In this document: piece after piece, positions 18,507-26,515 of the stretch | Numbering within the stretch: position 1 is the first letter of the stretch | Layout: every line of letters begins with the position of its first letter | NCBI RefSeq assembly: GCF_000025985.1 | Contig: NC_003228.3 | Span: forward strand, 3,038,001-3,102,000 | Direction of reading: 5' to 3' | Length of the DNA: 64,000 nucleotides | Origin: Bacteroides fragilis NCTC 9343 | GTDB taxonomy: Bacteria; Bacteroidota; Bacteroidia; Bacteroidales; Bacteroidaceae | Notes under the pieces: model-generated | Seen by the model: only the letters and a program-made list of their open reading frames with translations | The model's database searches: none | Told to the model about the DNA's origin: nothing | Program-made: the position numbers and the translations under genes

Positions 18507-20615
18507 ATGAGACAAGTAAACCTATTTATTATGTCGGCAGCAATGATGTTAGCATCTTGTGGTGGAACCAAAGATGCAGGCAAAACAGATCAGGCGCTGA
18601 TCGGTAAATCCGATATCAAGATCGAAGGAAAGCGGATGACTCCCGAAGCGCTTTGGGCGATGGGACGTATCGGCGGACTGGCCGTATCGCCTGACGGAAA
18701 GCAAATAGCCTATACTGTGGCTTATTACAGTGTCCCCGAGAACAAGAGCAACCGGGAAGTTTTTGTGATGAACGCGGATGGAACGGATAATCGACAGATT
18801 ACCCACACTCCTTATCAGGAAAATGAAGTGACTTGGGCGGCAGACGGAAGCAAGCTGCTCTTCCTGAGCAATGACAACGGCAGCAGCCAACTGTATGAAA
18901 TGAATCCGGACGGTAGCGGACGCAAGCAGATCTCCAAGTATGACGGAGACATCGAGGGATATTCCATCTCACCGGACGGTAAAAAAATACTCTTCATCGC
19001 TCAAGTGAAAACAGTAAAGAGCACGGCTGATAAATACCCCGACCTGGATAAAGCGACCGGAATCATCATCACCGACCTGATGTATAAACATTGGGACGAA
19101 TGGGTGACCACCGCTCCACATCCTTTCATCGCCGACTTTGATGGCAAATCAATCTCCAACATCATAGATGTGCTGGAAGGAGAACCTTACGAAAGCCCGA
19201 TGAAACCTTGGGGAGGTATCGAACAATTGGCTTGGAATACGACTTCGGACAAGGTGGCTTATACCTGCCGCAAAAAAACGGGACTGGCTTATGCCATATC
19301 TACCAACTCGGATATCTATGTATATGACCTGAATACCAAGAAAACAGTAAACATCACCGAAGGTATGATGGGTTATGATACAAATCCGCAATATTCTCCG
19401 GATGGAAAAAGCATTGCCTGGCAAAGCATGGAGCGCGACGGTTACGAAGCTGACCAGAACCGACTCTTCGTCATGAACCTGGAAACGGGCGAGAAACGTT
19501 TTGTAAGTAAAGCTTTCGATTCGAATGTAGATGCATTCGTATGGAGCCGGGATGCCAAGACGATCTACTTCACCGGTGTATGGCATGGCGAGACACAAAT
19601 TTATTCACTCGATCTGGCTAACGATTCCGTACGCCCCGTCACTTCGGGTATGTACGACTACGAAGGCGTTGCCCTCTTCGGAGACAAACTGATTGCCAAA
19701 CGCCATTCAATGAGTATGGGTGACGAAATTTACGCAATAGCTTTGGACGGACAAACCACGCAACTGACCCAAGAGAACAAGCAAATCTATGATCAGATCG
19801 AAATGGGTAAAGTAGAAGGCCGCTGGATGAAAACAACTGACAGCAAAGAGATGCTGACATGGGTCATCTATCCGCCTCAATTCGATCCGAATAAGAAGTA
19901 CCCGACACTGCTTTTCTGCGAAGGTGGTCCTCAGAGTCCGGTAAGCCAGTTCTGGAGTTATCGTTGGAACATGCAGATTATGGCCGCCAACGGTTATATC
20001 GTCGTAGCTCCGAATCGTCGCGGACTTCCGGGCTTCGGATTGGAATGGAACGAGGCTATCAGCGGTGATTACGGTGGTCAATGTATGAAGGATTATTTCA
20101 CGGCTATCGACGAAATGGCCAAAGAGCCGTTTGTGGATAGTGATCGTCTGGGTTGTGTAGGTGCCAGCTTCGGAGGATTTTCTGTGTATTGGTTGGCCGG
20201 ACATCACGACAAGCGCTTCAAGGCATTCATTGCCCACGACGGTATCTTCAATATGGAAATGCAATATCTGGAGACAGAAGAAAAATGGTTTGCCAACTGG
20301 GATATGGGCGGCGCTTACTGGGAAAAGCAGAATCCGACAGCCCAACGTACATTTGCCAATTCTCCCCATTTGTTTGTCGAAAAATGGGATACTCCAATTC
20401 TCTGTATCCACGGTGAGAAAGACTACCGCATCCTTGCCAACCAGGCAATGGCTGCATTCGATGCTGCCGTGATGCGTGGTGTACCTGCCGAATTACTGAT
20501 TTATCCGGATGAAAACCACTGGGTACTGAAACCACAGAACGGTGTACTGTGGCAACGGACTTTCTTCGAATGGCTGGATCAATGGCTGAAACCAAACGAA
20601 ACGGCACAGAAATAA
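18507..20615 (+). CDS. S9 family prolyl oligopeptidase-like lipoprotein
   Basis: The chosen start at 18507 gives 702 residues opening MRQVNLFIMSAAMMLASCGG, a lipoprotein signal; an upstream in-frame ATG at 18465 would bury it. Residues about 40-420 form a WD40/TolB-like beta-propeller (blades such as LAVSPDGKQIAYTV). The C-terminal alpha/beta hydrolase carries the catalytic triad Ser554 (GASFGGF), Asp639 (HGEKDYRI) and His671 (ENHWVL). S9 enzymes cut short peptides, often after proline or in DPP-like fashion. The likely site is the envelope, where it would work in peptide use. The exact specificity is unknown. Confidence 0.9.
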   Translation: MRQVNLFIMSAAMMLASCGGTKDAGKTDQALIGKSDIKIEGKRMTPEALWAMGRIGGLAVSPDGKQIAYTVAYYSVPENKSNREVFVMNADGTDNRQITHTPYQENEVTWAADGSKLLFLSNDNGSSQLYEMNPDGSGRKQISKYDGDIEGYSISPDGKKILFIAQVKTVKSTADKYPDLDKATGIIITDLMYKHWDEWVTTAPHPFIADFDGKSISNIIDVLEGEPYESPMKPWGGIEQLAWNTTSDKVAYTCRKKTGLAYAISTNSDIYVYDLNTKKTVNITEGMMGYDTNPQYSPDGKSIAWQSMERDGYEADQNRLFVMNLETGEKRFVSKAFDSNVDAFVWSRDAKTIYFTGVWHGETQIYSLDLANDSVRPVTSGMYDYEGVALFGDKLIAKRHSMSMGDEIYAIALDGQTTQLTQENKQIYDQIEMGKVEGRWMKTTDSKEMLTWVIYPPQFDPNKKYPTLLFCEGGPQSPVSQFWSYRWNMQIMAANGYIVVAPNRRGLPGFGLEWNEAISGDYGGQCMKDYFTAIDEMAKEPFVDSDRLGCVGASFGGFSVYWLAGHHDKRFKAFIAHDGIFNMEMQYLETEEKWFANWDMGGAYWEKQNPTAQRTFANSPHLFVEKWDTPILCIHGEKDYRILANQAMAAFDAAVMRGVPAELLIYPDENHWVLKPQNGVLWQRTFFEWLDQWLKPNETAQK

Positions 20616-20621
20616 AGGCTG

Positions 20622-20680
20622 TGTTGTCAACAAATAAAGGCTCTGTCCCTGCCGGACAGAGCCTTTATTTGTTGACAACA
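20622..20680. terminator. Bidirectional terminator with perfect 27-bp arms
   Basis: Arms 20622-20648 and 20654-20680 are perfect complements around the 5-base loop CTGCC. The inner GC-rich core (GGCTCTGTCC) is flanked by AAATAAA on one side and TTTATTT on the other, so it can end transcription on both strands. It separates the S9 peptidase (plus) from the convergent MBL gene (minus). Confidence 0.85.
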
Positions 20681-20715
20681 GAAACTCTATTTGGAAGGTA
20701 AGAAGTACCCAAAGT

Positions 20716-21711
20716 CTACATCCGCTTCAACTTCACCACCTCTCCCAGTACGGGGATATATACATCTATCTTTCGCTTCTTGGCTTCGGCAGCAAAAACC
20801 AGAGGAGGGTCATGCAGAGGTTCATCGGACAAATCGAAAGTTCCGTAATGCATCGGAATTGTGAGAGCAGCCTTCATATCGGTCGATGCAGTCAGAGCAT
20901 CATAAGGCGATATATGATTGGGTTGCATAAACCAGCGCGGTTTATAGGCCCCGATACCCACCAAAGCATAATCGGGAGCTCCGAAAAGATCGGGTATTTC
21001 GCGGAAATGCCTGGAGTAACCGGTATCACCGCTGTAGTAGAGGGAAATACCATCGGCCTGTACCATAAATGCCCCCCACAGCCTGCGCCCTCCATCGCGA
21101 ACGGAACGTTTGCTCCAATGTTGTGCGGGAAGAAACGTTATTTTCAGCCCGTCATCTTCTATCTGCTGATACCAGCCAGCCTCTGTCACCTCAAGCTCAG
21201 GAAACCATCCTTTGATCAGCTCCCCGGTGCCCAGACCACAAAAGAGTTTCATCCCCGGATTGTTTTTTACCAACCGTGCCACACTTTGCTTATCGAGGTG
21301 ATCAAAATGATCGTGACTGATCAGCAGATAATCGATATCGGTAAATATATCGGGATTGGCCGGAAAATCACTTTGCCGCTTAACGAAAGGAATATCGCCG
21401 AAAACGGGGTCGAACATGATCCGCTTCCTACCTAACTGCAGGAAGAAAGAATTATGCCCGAGCCAAATCAGTGAATTGCCTACCACGCCATCCAGCGAAC
21501 GCAGATAATTCAACTTGGGACTCCACTTCACACTCTTTTTCTCTTTCCGCTGCGGATTGGGCGAAAGACGCCACTTCAACACACTCCCCATTCCGGGACG
21601 AAAACGATGCTGGCGATTGACAAACTTTCCTCTTACTACAGGATTGCCCCGCCAGTGAGGATTGACCGTTGCCAGTCTTTCATTTCTTCTGAAACATATA
21701 TGCTCGCCCAT
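20716..21711 (-). CDS. MBL-fold metallo-hydrolase, NAPE-PLD/UlaG-like
   Basis: Starting at the ATG at 21711, the protein has 331 residues. The frame is open for another 69 codons but that part runs over a terminator and reads like chance sequence. The metal-binding motif ISHDHFDHLD is at residues 131-140 (H133, H135, D137, H138), with a second metal region in LYYSGDTGYS and a final histidine in MHYGTFDLSD. The pattern fits the lactamase-B-2 group that includes N-acyl-phosphatidylethanolamine phospholipase D and UlaG. The basic N-terminus without a signal suggests a cytoplasmic or membrane-associated enzyme. The substrate is not known. Confidence 0.85.
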   Translation of the reverse strand: MGEHICFRRNERLATVNPHWRGNPVVRGKFVNRQHRFRPGMGSVLKWRLSPNPQRKEKKSVKWSPKLNYLRSLDGVVGNSLIWLGHNSFFLQLGRKRIMFDPVFGDIPFVKRQSDFPANPDIFTDIDYLLISHDHFDHLDKQSVARLVKNNPGMKLFCGLGTGELIKGWFPELEVTEAGWYQQIEDDGLKITFLPAQHWSKRSVRDGGRRLWGAFMVQADGISLYYSGDTGYSRHFREIPDLFGAPDYALVGIGAYKPRWFMQPNHISPYDALTASTDMKAALTIPMHYGTFDLSDEPLHDPPLVFAAEAKKRKIDVYIPVLGEVVKLKRM

Positions 21712-21794
21712 ATGATACGTATTCTTTTCGATGAGTAACAAACAAAAATAACAAAAGATTTGCGGTTCGTTGCACAAAACCGTATTTTTATTAC

Positions 21795-21831
21795 AAAAAA
21801 AATGCCTCCCGGACACACTACGGGAAGCATT
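21795..21831 (-). terminator. Terminator of the padR-pspC unit
   Basis: On the minus strand, 21821-21831 pairs with 21801-21811 (11 bp with one G-U) around a 9-base loop, followed by eight T. It lies 32 bases after the pspC-domain stop at 21863. Confidence 0.85.
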
Positions 21832-21862
21832 TCTATGATCATCAACTAATTGGCATTTCACG

Positions 21863-22942
21863 TCATCCGACCCAAAGGAAAGGATAAGGCCATCCCAGGT
21901 AAGAGAGGTTAATGACAAAAATAACGACAGCCAGTATCCATATAATCAACAGTGACCATTTCAGTCCGGATGACATAGGAGACCAATTGAAGATTTGCCG
22001 GAGAATCACGAAAATGATGGCGGCTAAAGGAATACCTGCCAAGACAACTCCTGCAATGCTCCCAGCGATAGTCATCATCGGAGAAGTAGAGATCAATGGT
22101 GACCAGTCGACCGAAGGCAACATCTGATAAAGAGCGGCTCCACCTCCGATGGCTACTGCAATGGCAGCAATCACCAGAGCAACGAAAACGATGGCAAGAA
22201 CAAAAAGAACAGGGCTGCAAATAATGGCAAGAACCACCAGGCAAGCTTTCAGGAAGAATCCGGCAATGGACACCAATGCGTCTCCTACTTTCTGCAGAAA
22301 GCTACGGGGTTTACCAGAGTTTACGTAGTTGTTTACACCGTTGGCCATCCTCTCAAAGCCATCGGTCACCGTCCTGCCAATGTTCTCGATAGTGATATCC
22401 TCTCCCCGCATGTTCAGCTTCTCGGCTGCCGTACGAGCTTCGGGAATAACTAACCAACAAATAATATAGATAGGAATCAACACGCCATATCCGCAGATAA
22501 GTACCACAAACATGATAAGCCGGAGCACTGTGACATCCCAATTAAGATAAGCTGCCAACCCGCTGATTACACCACCCAGTATCTTATCGTCAGGATTACG
22601 ATATAATCTGCGCCGAATGGTCGCACCTTGCTGTACCCCCGTTTGTCCGGTTGTCTTTTGGGGCTCCTCTTCTCCGGTATCCTCGCCGAAGTCTTCCGGT
22701 TTACCCATACGTGCAATCACCTCTTCCACATCCGCAATCGTAATAACCTGCGAACCGGCTGACAGCTTTTCGGCAAAAAGCTCGGAAATGCGGTTCTCTA
22801 TATCATTTACAATTTCCTCTGCTCCTTCTTGTTTGCGAAAGTGAAGTCTCAGGTTGCACAGATAATTATCAAGCAACCGATAGGCATCTTCGTCAATATG
22901 AAAAACGGTTCCGCCTAAATTTACGGTTAATGTTTTTTTCAT
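21863..22942 (-). CDS. PspC-domain membrane protein
   Basis: The 359-residue protein has a cytoplasmic N-terminal part (about 1-110) rich in charged residues. A PspC domain follows (about 110-170; RRLYRNPDDKILGGVISGLA then a hydrophobic helix ending YIICWLVIPE), and then several membrane helices. PspC in enterobacteria senses envelope stress through PspA, but no PspA is seen here, so the role is inferred only as envelope-stress or membrane function. It begins 12 bases after padR and is surely co-transcribed with it. PadR-PspC pairs are a recurrent Bacteroidetes arrangement in my recollection. Confidence 0.88.
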   Translation of the reverse strand: MKKTLTVNLGGTVFHIDEDAYRLLDNYLCNLRLHFRKQEGAEEIVNDIENRISELFAEKLSAGSQVITIADVEEVIARMGKPEDFGEDTGEEEPQKTTGQTGVQQGATIRRRLYRNPDDKILGGVISGLAAYLNWDVTVLRLIMFVVLICGYGVLIPIYIICWLVIPEARTAAEKLNMRGEDITIENIGRTVTDGFERMANGVNNYVNSGKPRSFLQKVGDALVSIAGFFLKACLVVLAIICSPVLFVLAIVFVALVIAAIAVAIGGGAALYQMLPSVDWSPLISTSPMMTIAGSIAGVVLAGIPLAAIIFVILRQIFNWSPMSSGLKWSLLIIWILAVVIFVINLSYLGWPYPFLWVG

Positions 22943-22954
22943 CTTTATTTCTTT

Positions 22955-23290
22955 TTAAATGGATTCTCTATTAGCTATATGATTCACGGTTTCATTCAGT
23001 TCTTTCCAGGAAGCCTCCAGTTCACCAAGAAAAGACTCCCCTTTCCCGGTTAGTTTGTAATATTTGCGTGGCGGTCCTTGTGTTGACTCAACCCACTCGT
23101 AACTGAGCAAATCATCATTTTTCAGCCGGGTCAGCAATGGATATAAAGTCCCCTCCACCACAATCAGCCTCGCCTCTTTCAGTTTCTGAATGATATCCGA
23201 AGCATAAGCCGGCTCTTTATGCAACAATAACATGATGCAATACTCCAGCATACCCTTTCGCATTTGCGACTTTACATTATCTACATTCAT
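22955..23290 (-). CDS. PadR family transcriptional regulator
   Basis: This 111-residue protein fits the small PadR group: an N-terminal winged helix (GMLEYCIMLLLHKEPAYASDII, then the wing VVEGTLYPLLTRLKNDDLLSYEW) and a short C-terminal dimerisation helix. The sequence GTLYPLLTRLxxxG/D-L is the family hallmark. PadR proteins repress their own operon and respond to small molecules or stress. The adjacent dyad at 23330-23356 is a good candidate operator. It is the first gene of the padR-pspC unit. Confidence 0.93.
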   Translation of the reverse strand: MNVDNVKSQMRKGMLEYCIMLLLHKEPAYASDIIQKLKEARLIVVEGTLYPLLTRLKNDDLLSYEWVESTQGPPRKYYKLTGKGESFLGELEASWKELNETVNHIANRESI

Positions 23291-23312
23291 AAGTTCTATC
23301 TTTTAGATGCAG

Positions 23313-23320
23313 CAAATATA
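23313..23320 (-). promoter_or_regulatory. -7 promoter element of padR-pspC
   Basis: The minus strand reads TATATTTG, matching TAnnTTTG, 22 bases before the padR ATG. A TTGC at the -33 position lies inside the nearby 8-bp dyad. Confidence 0.6.
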
Positions 23321-23329
23321 GGAATTGCC

Positions 23330-23356
23330 AAGGTACTATGCAATACAAAGTACCTT
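23330..23356. promoter_or_regulatory. Candidate PadR operator
   Basis: Perfect 8-base arms AAGGTACT and AGTACCTT (23330-23337 and 23349-23356) are spaced by 11 bases, so that the half-sites are 19 bases apart. The dyad covers the -33 area of the padR promoter and lies between padR and the divergent GNAT gene. PadR dimers bind such dyads and usually autorepress. The link to this particular PadR is inferred from position. Confidence 0.55.
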
Positions 23357-23416
23357 ATTTTTATACTAATTAACGCATTAAGTCCCTTTCACCTTATTAT
23401 AAATGCAAATTATCAC

Positions 23417-23424
23417 TATATTTG
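23417..23424 (+). promoter_or_regulatory. -7 promoter element of the GNAT gene
   Basis: TATATTTG matches TAnnTTTG and sits 28 bases before the ATG at 23452. Confidence 0.55.
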
Positions 23425-23451
23425 CCGTATAAATTGAAAAATACAACAAAC

Positions 23452-23949
23452 ATGTTTACTATCCGAAAAGCAACCTCAGATGATTGCAAACTGATTAACG
23501 AACTGGCAAACCAGGTATTTCCCGCCACTTACAAAGAAATACTTTCGACCGAGCAACTTGACTACATGATGGAGTGGATGTATGCACCCGAAAACATCCG
23601 TAAACAAATGGAAGAAGAAGGGCATGTATACTTTATCGCCTATCAGGGAGACGAACCTTGCGGCTACGTCTCTGTCCAGCCCCAGGATGCCGATGTGTTT
23701 CATCTCCAGAAAATATATGTTCTCCCCGGCTTTCAGGGGGCACATTTAGGCAGCAAACTATTTGATCACGCAGTGCAATATATCAAAGAGATACACCCGT
23801 CTCCCTGCCTGATGGAACTAAATGTAAACCGAAACAACAAAGCGCTGCACTTTTACGAACATAAAGGGATGAAGAAATTGCGGGAAGGAGACTTCCCTAT
23901 CGGAAACGGATATTATATGAATGACTATATTATGGGATTGGAACTTTGA
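23452..23949 (+). CDS. GNAT family N-acetyltransferase
   Basis: The ATG at 23452 gives 165 residues; a TTG further upstream lies within the promoter element and is rejected. The GNAT fold is shown by the N-terminal IRKATSDDCKLINELANQVF, the central beta-4/beta-5 segment VFHLQKIYVLPGFQGAHLGSKLF with the acetyl-CoA loop Q/G-x-x-G-x-G/A, and the late ELNVNRNNKALHFYEHKGM. The enzyme transfers an acetyl group from acetyl-CoA to an amine; the substrate is not predictable. It diverges from padR across a region with a shared dyad, so PadR may also affect it. Confidence 0.9.
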   Translation: MFTIRKATSDDCKLINELANQVFPATYKEILSTEQLDYMMEWMYAPENIRKQMEEEGHVYFIAYQGDEPCGYVSVQPQDADVFHLQKIYVLPGFQGAHLGSKLFDHAVQYIKEIHPSPCLMELNVNRNNKALHFYEHKGMKKLREGDFPIGNGYYMNDYIMGLEL

Positions 23950-23978
23950 TTTATCTGTAAAGAAAAGGCCAATAGGAG

Positions 23979-24034
23979 AAACGCCCCGTTACATATATTG
24001 TTATCGAAATAACAAGTAATGTAACGGGGCGTTT
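23979..24034. terminator. Bidirectional terminator with nested hairpins
   Basis: Outer arms of 16 perfect base pairs (23979-23994 with 24019-24034) enclose an inner 7-bp hairpin (23998-24004 with 24009-24015, tetraloop CGAA). It sits between the convergent GNAT and POT genes. The A-run and T-run at the ends allow termination in both directions. Confidence 0.85.
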
Positions 24035-24060
24035 GGTGTATAGTCAGTAACCCGAAGGTC

Positions 24061-25719
24061 TTATGCTACCTTTTCAAGTTTCTTCATGATAGAGAAGATA
24101 AACAGGGCGGCCAGCAAACAGCATACGATAAGCACACTCCATACCATCCACAATTGCATGCCTCCCCACAGATAACCGATGATGGCAACCAGATAGTTAC
24201 CAATGGCAGTTGCAGCAAACCAACCACCCATCATCATACCTTTGTACTTGGGAGGAGCTACTTTCGAAACGAAAGAGATACCCATCGGTGACAAGAAAAG
24301 CTCGGCAAAAGTAAGAACCAGATAAGTGGAGATCAACCAGTTCGGAGAAACCAACGCATCCTTCTCAATGCCACTGGCAGCCAAAGCGTCCGGAGTAGGC
24401 AGACCGATAGAGCCGATAGCCATGATCAAGAAACCACATACGGCAATCATCATACCGATACCGATTTTACGCGGTGCAGAAGGTTCTTTTCCTTTTCTGG
24501 CCAGATAGCCGAACACTGCCAGCGAAACCGGAGTCAAAGCGATCACGAAGAACGGATTAAACTGCTGGAAGATCTGTGGCAGGATGTTGATTGTAGGATC
24601 CATAGAAGTATAACTCCATCCCAAGCAGAGGAGTGCCACCATAACTACTACACCGGCAATCGTTTTCGACTTTCCGGTTTTACCCTGAAACAGTGAAAAC
24701 AGTCCGTAGATAACGATCAGCAAGAAGGTCAGGTTCACGATATTGAAGCCCAGACGGTCGAGACCGGTCACCTCTTGTGCCGTATAGTCACGAGCGAAGA
24801 ATGTCAATGTCAACCCGTTCTGATGGAAAGCCATCCAGAAGAAAATAACTACGGCAAACACAAGCAACAGAGCTACGATACGTTGTTTAGTCTGTTCCGG
24901 AGTCAACTTCTCTTCTACCACGTTGGCCGGCTTAGCCTGTTTAGAGTTATAGTCCGCATGTTTGAATGTAGAACGGAAAGCTACATAAATAAGCATAGAA
25001 ATAATCAAGGACACACATGCCACACCAAATCCATAGTTGTAAGCTTCGGAGAGCTTATCGATATAAGTAGTACAGAAAGTGGCAATGTCACCGGTAAAGT
25101 TTTGTGCAGCCTGCAAGGATTCGAGAGTAGCCTGGTTGGCAGGAGTGATTGTTCCATCGAGATATTGATGTGCCAATGAAGGAATCTGAGGGACATACGA
25201 CAGACCTGCCTTGCCCAACATATAATTGGTTACTTTCGTTGCGGCTGTCGGAGCATACATTGCGCCAATATTGATAGCCATATAGAAAATACTGAATGCA
25301 GTGTCGCGTTTGGAACTATATTCGGGGGCATCATACAAATTACCCACCATCACCTGTAAATTACCTTTAAAAAGACCGGTACCGCAAGCAATCAGGGCCA
25401 ACGCACCGAACATCATTATTTTGCCGGAGTTATCGGAAGTCGGGATGGCGAGCAGCGCATAGCCAATAAACATGACCACAATACCCATTGTCACCATCTT
25501 ACCATAACCAAACTTATCGGCAAGAATACCGCCAAAGAAGGGGATAAAATAAACAGCAGCCAGAAAACATCCGAAAATAGTAGAAGTTTCAGCAGCAGTG
25601 TAACCAAACTTTGCTTGTAAAAACAAAGTAAAAATCGCAAGCATGGTGTAGTAACCGAATCGCTCGCCTGTGTTGGCAAGTGCCAGAGCATACAAACCCT
25701 TAGGTTGTCCTTCAAACAT
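24061..25719 (-). CDS. POT family proton-dependent oligopeptide transporter
   Basis: The 552-residue protein is a POT/PTR transporter with about fourteen membrane segments. The signature near the N-terminus is NTGERFGYYTMLAIFTLFLQ, the family E-R-F-x-Y-Y variant, followed by GGILADKFGYGKMVTMG. The POT fingerprint FSIFYMAINIGAMYAP is near residue 150. It should import di- and tripeptides with protons across the inner membrane. It is a single-gene unit between its own -7 element and the shared terminator at 23979-24034. Confidence 0.93.
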   Translation of the reverse strand: MFEGQPKGLYALALANTGERFGYYTMLAIFTLFLQAKFGYTAAETSTIFGCFLAAVYFIPFFGGILADKFGYGKMVTMGIVVMFIGYALLAIPTSDNSGKIMMFGALALIACGTGLFKGNLQVMVGNLYDAPEYSSKRDTAFSIFYMAINIGAMYAPTAATKVTNYMLGKAGLSYVPQIPSLAHQYLDGTITPANQATLESLQAAQNFTGDIATFCTTYIDKLSEAYNYGFGVACVSLIISMLIYVAFRSTFKHADYNSKQAKPANVVEEKLTPEQTKQRIVALLLVFAVVIFFWMAFHQNGLTLTFFARDYTAQEVTGLDRLGFNIVNLTFLLIVIYGLFSLFQGKTGKSKTIAGVVVMVALLCLGWSYTSMDPTINILPQIFQQFNPFFVIALTPVSLAVFGYLARKGKEPSAPRKIGIGMMIAVCGFLIMAIGSIGLPTPDALAASGIEKDALVSPNWLISTYLVLTFAELFLSPMGISFVSKVAPPKYKGMMMGGWFAATAIGNYLVAIIGYLWGGMQLWMVWSVLIVCCLLAALFIFSIMKKLEKVA

Positions 25720-25757
25720 AAAATTAGAATATTAGATTATTAAATAGATATTTTTTG

Positions 25758-25765
25758 CAAATATA
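25758..25765 (-). promoter_or_regulatory. -7 promoter element of the POT transporter gene
   Basis: The minus strand reads TATATTTG, matching TAnnTTTG, 38 bases before the ATG. Confidence 0.5.
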
Positions 25766-25780
25766 TACTTTTTACTGAAA

Positions 25781-26260
25781 TTAAACAGTATATAATACAC
25801 AAACTTCCGCCCGAACCTCGTTTATTAGCTCTTTAGGGTCTATTTTTATCTGCAATCCTCTCTGCCCTGCACTTACATAAATATACGGAAAGCCCAGACA
25901 GGTTTCATGAATATAGGTAGGAAAATGCTTTTTCATTCCGATGGGCGAACAGGCACCCCGGATATATCCGGTGACGGACAGAAGCTCTTTCATAGGGATC
26001 ATATCGCAACTTTTATTGCCGGACACTTTAGCAGCAAGCTTCAGGTTCACTTCCTGATCTCCTGGAATTACACAAACAAAATATCCCGTTTTATCACCGT
26101 GAAGTACGAGGGTTTTAAAAACCTGATTAATATTCTCTCCCAAACTTGCCGCTACATGCACGGCACTCAGATCGCTTTCGTCTACCTCGTAAGGAATAAG
26201 TTCATAGGCAATCTTGGCCTTATCCAGTAGACGGGCGGCATTGGTCTTATTGATTTTCAT
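25781..26260 (-). CDS. ybaK: YbaK/EbsC-type aminoacyl-tRNA deacylase
   Basis: The 159-residue protein starts best at MKINKTNAARLLDKAKIAYE (26260), which aligns with the usual start of YbaK; an ATG nine codons upstream is possible. The family landmarks are seen: a VFKTLVLHGDKTGYFVCVIP strand pair, the invariant lysine of KAKLxxK-type DLKLAAKV (here VNLKLAAKVSG) and GYIRGACSPIGMKK. YbaK removes cysteine mischarged on tRNA-Pro and acts in trans on the free tRNA. It follows uvrA by about 250 bases on the same strand but that gap holds a repeat, so it is likely a separate unit. Confidence 0.9.
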   Translation of the reverse strand: MKINKTNAARLLDKAKIAYELIPYEVDESDLSAVHVAASLGENINQVFKTLVLHGDKTGYFVCVIPGDQEVNLKLAAKVSGNKSCDMIPMKELLSVTGYIRGACSPIGMKKHFPTYIHETCLGFPYIYVSAGQRGLQIKIDPKELINEVRAEVCVLYTV

Positions 26261-26308
26261 AGACAATATGTGTATTTCGGCAGCCACAGAGAGGAGCTGC
26301 CCATTAGT

Positions 26309-26360
26309 AAGTTAATAATGTAACTTTACGAAGTTAACTTCCTGCAATCACGAAGTTAAC
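26309..26360. repeat. Short direct and inverted repeats downstream of uvrA
   Basis: The 11-base string ACGAAGTTAAC occurs at 26328-26338 and 26350-26360, a period of 22 bases. A 6-bp dyad AAGTTA/TAACTT occupies 26309-26326. The arrangement lies between uvrA and ybaK and could bind a protein or be a decayed repeat. Confidence 0.4.
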
Positions 26361-26393
26361 CTCGGACAAATACGATGAAGGTGTGTCATAACT

Positions 26394-26474
26394 CACCACA
26401 GATCACACAGATTTACACTGAACGTTTTTTAGTCTACTGACAGCCAATAATATTTATCTGTGTAATCGGTGGCG
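26394..26474. repeat. CACCACAGA-type intergenic palindrome, copy 1
   Basis: Arms 26394-26412 and 26456-26474 are complementary at 16 of 19 positions, with the left arm reading CACCACAGATCACACAGAT. The spacer is AT-rich. Two more elements of the same design lie at 53532-53619 and 56887-56987. Confidence 0.6.
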
Positions 26475-26515
26475 AATACGAATTTTGACATATCCTCATC
26501 ATACAATATGAATTT

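Noticed and set aside
21712..21918. N-terminal extension of the MBL-fold protein
   Set aside because: It crosses the padR-pspC terminator and reads as cysteine-rich nonsense unlike the family. The ATG at 21711 is better.
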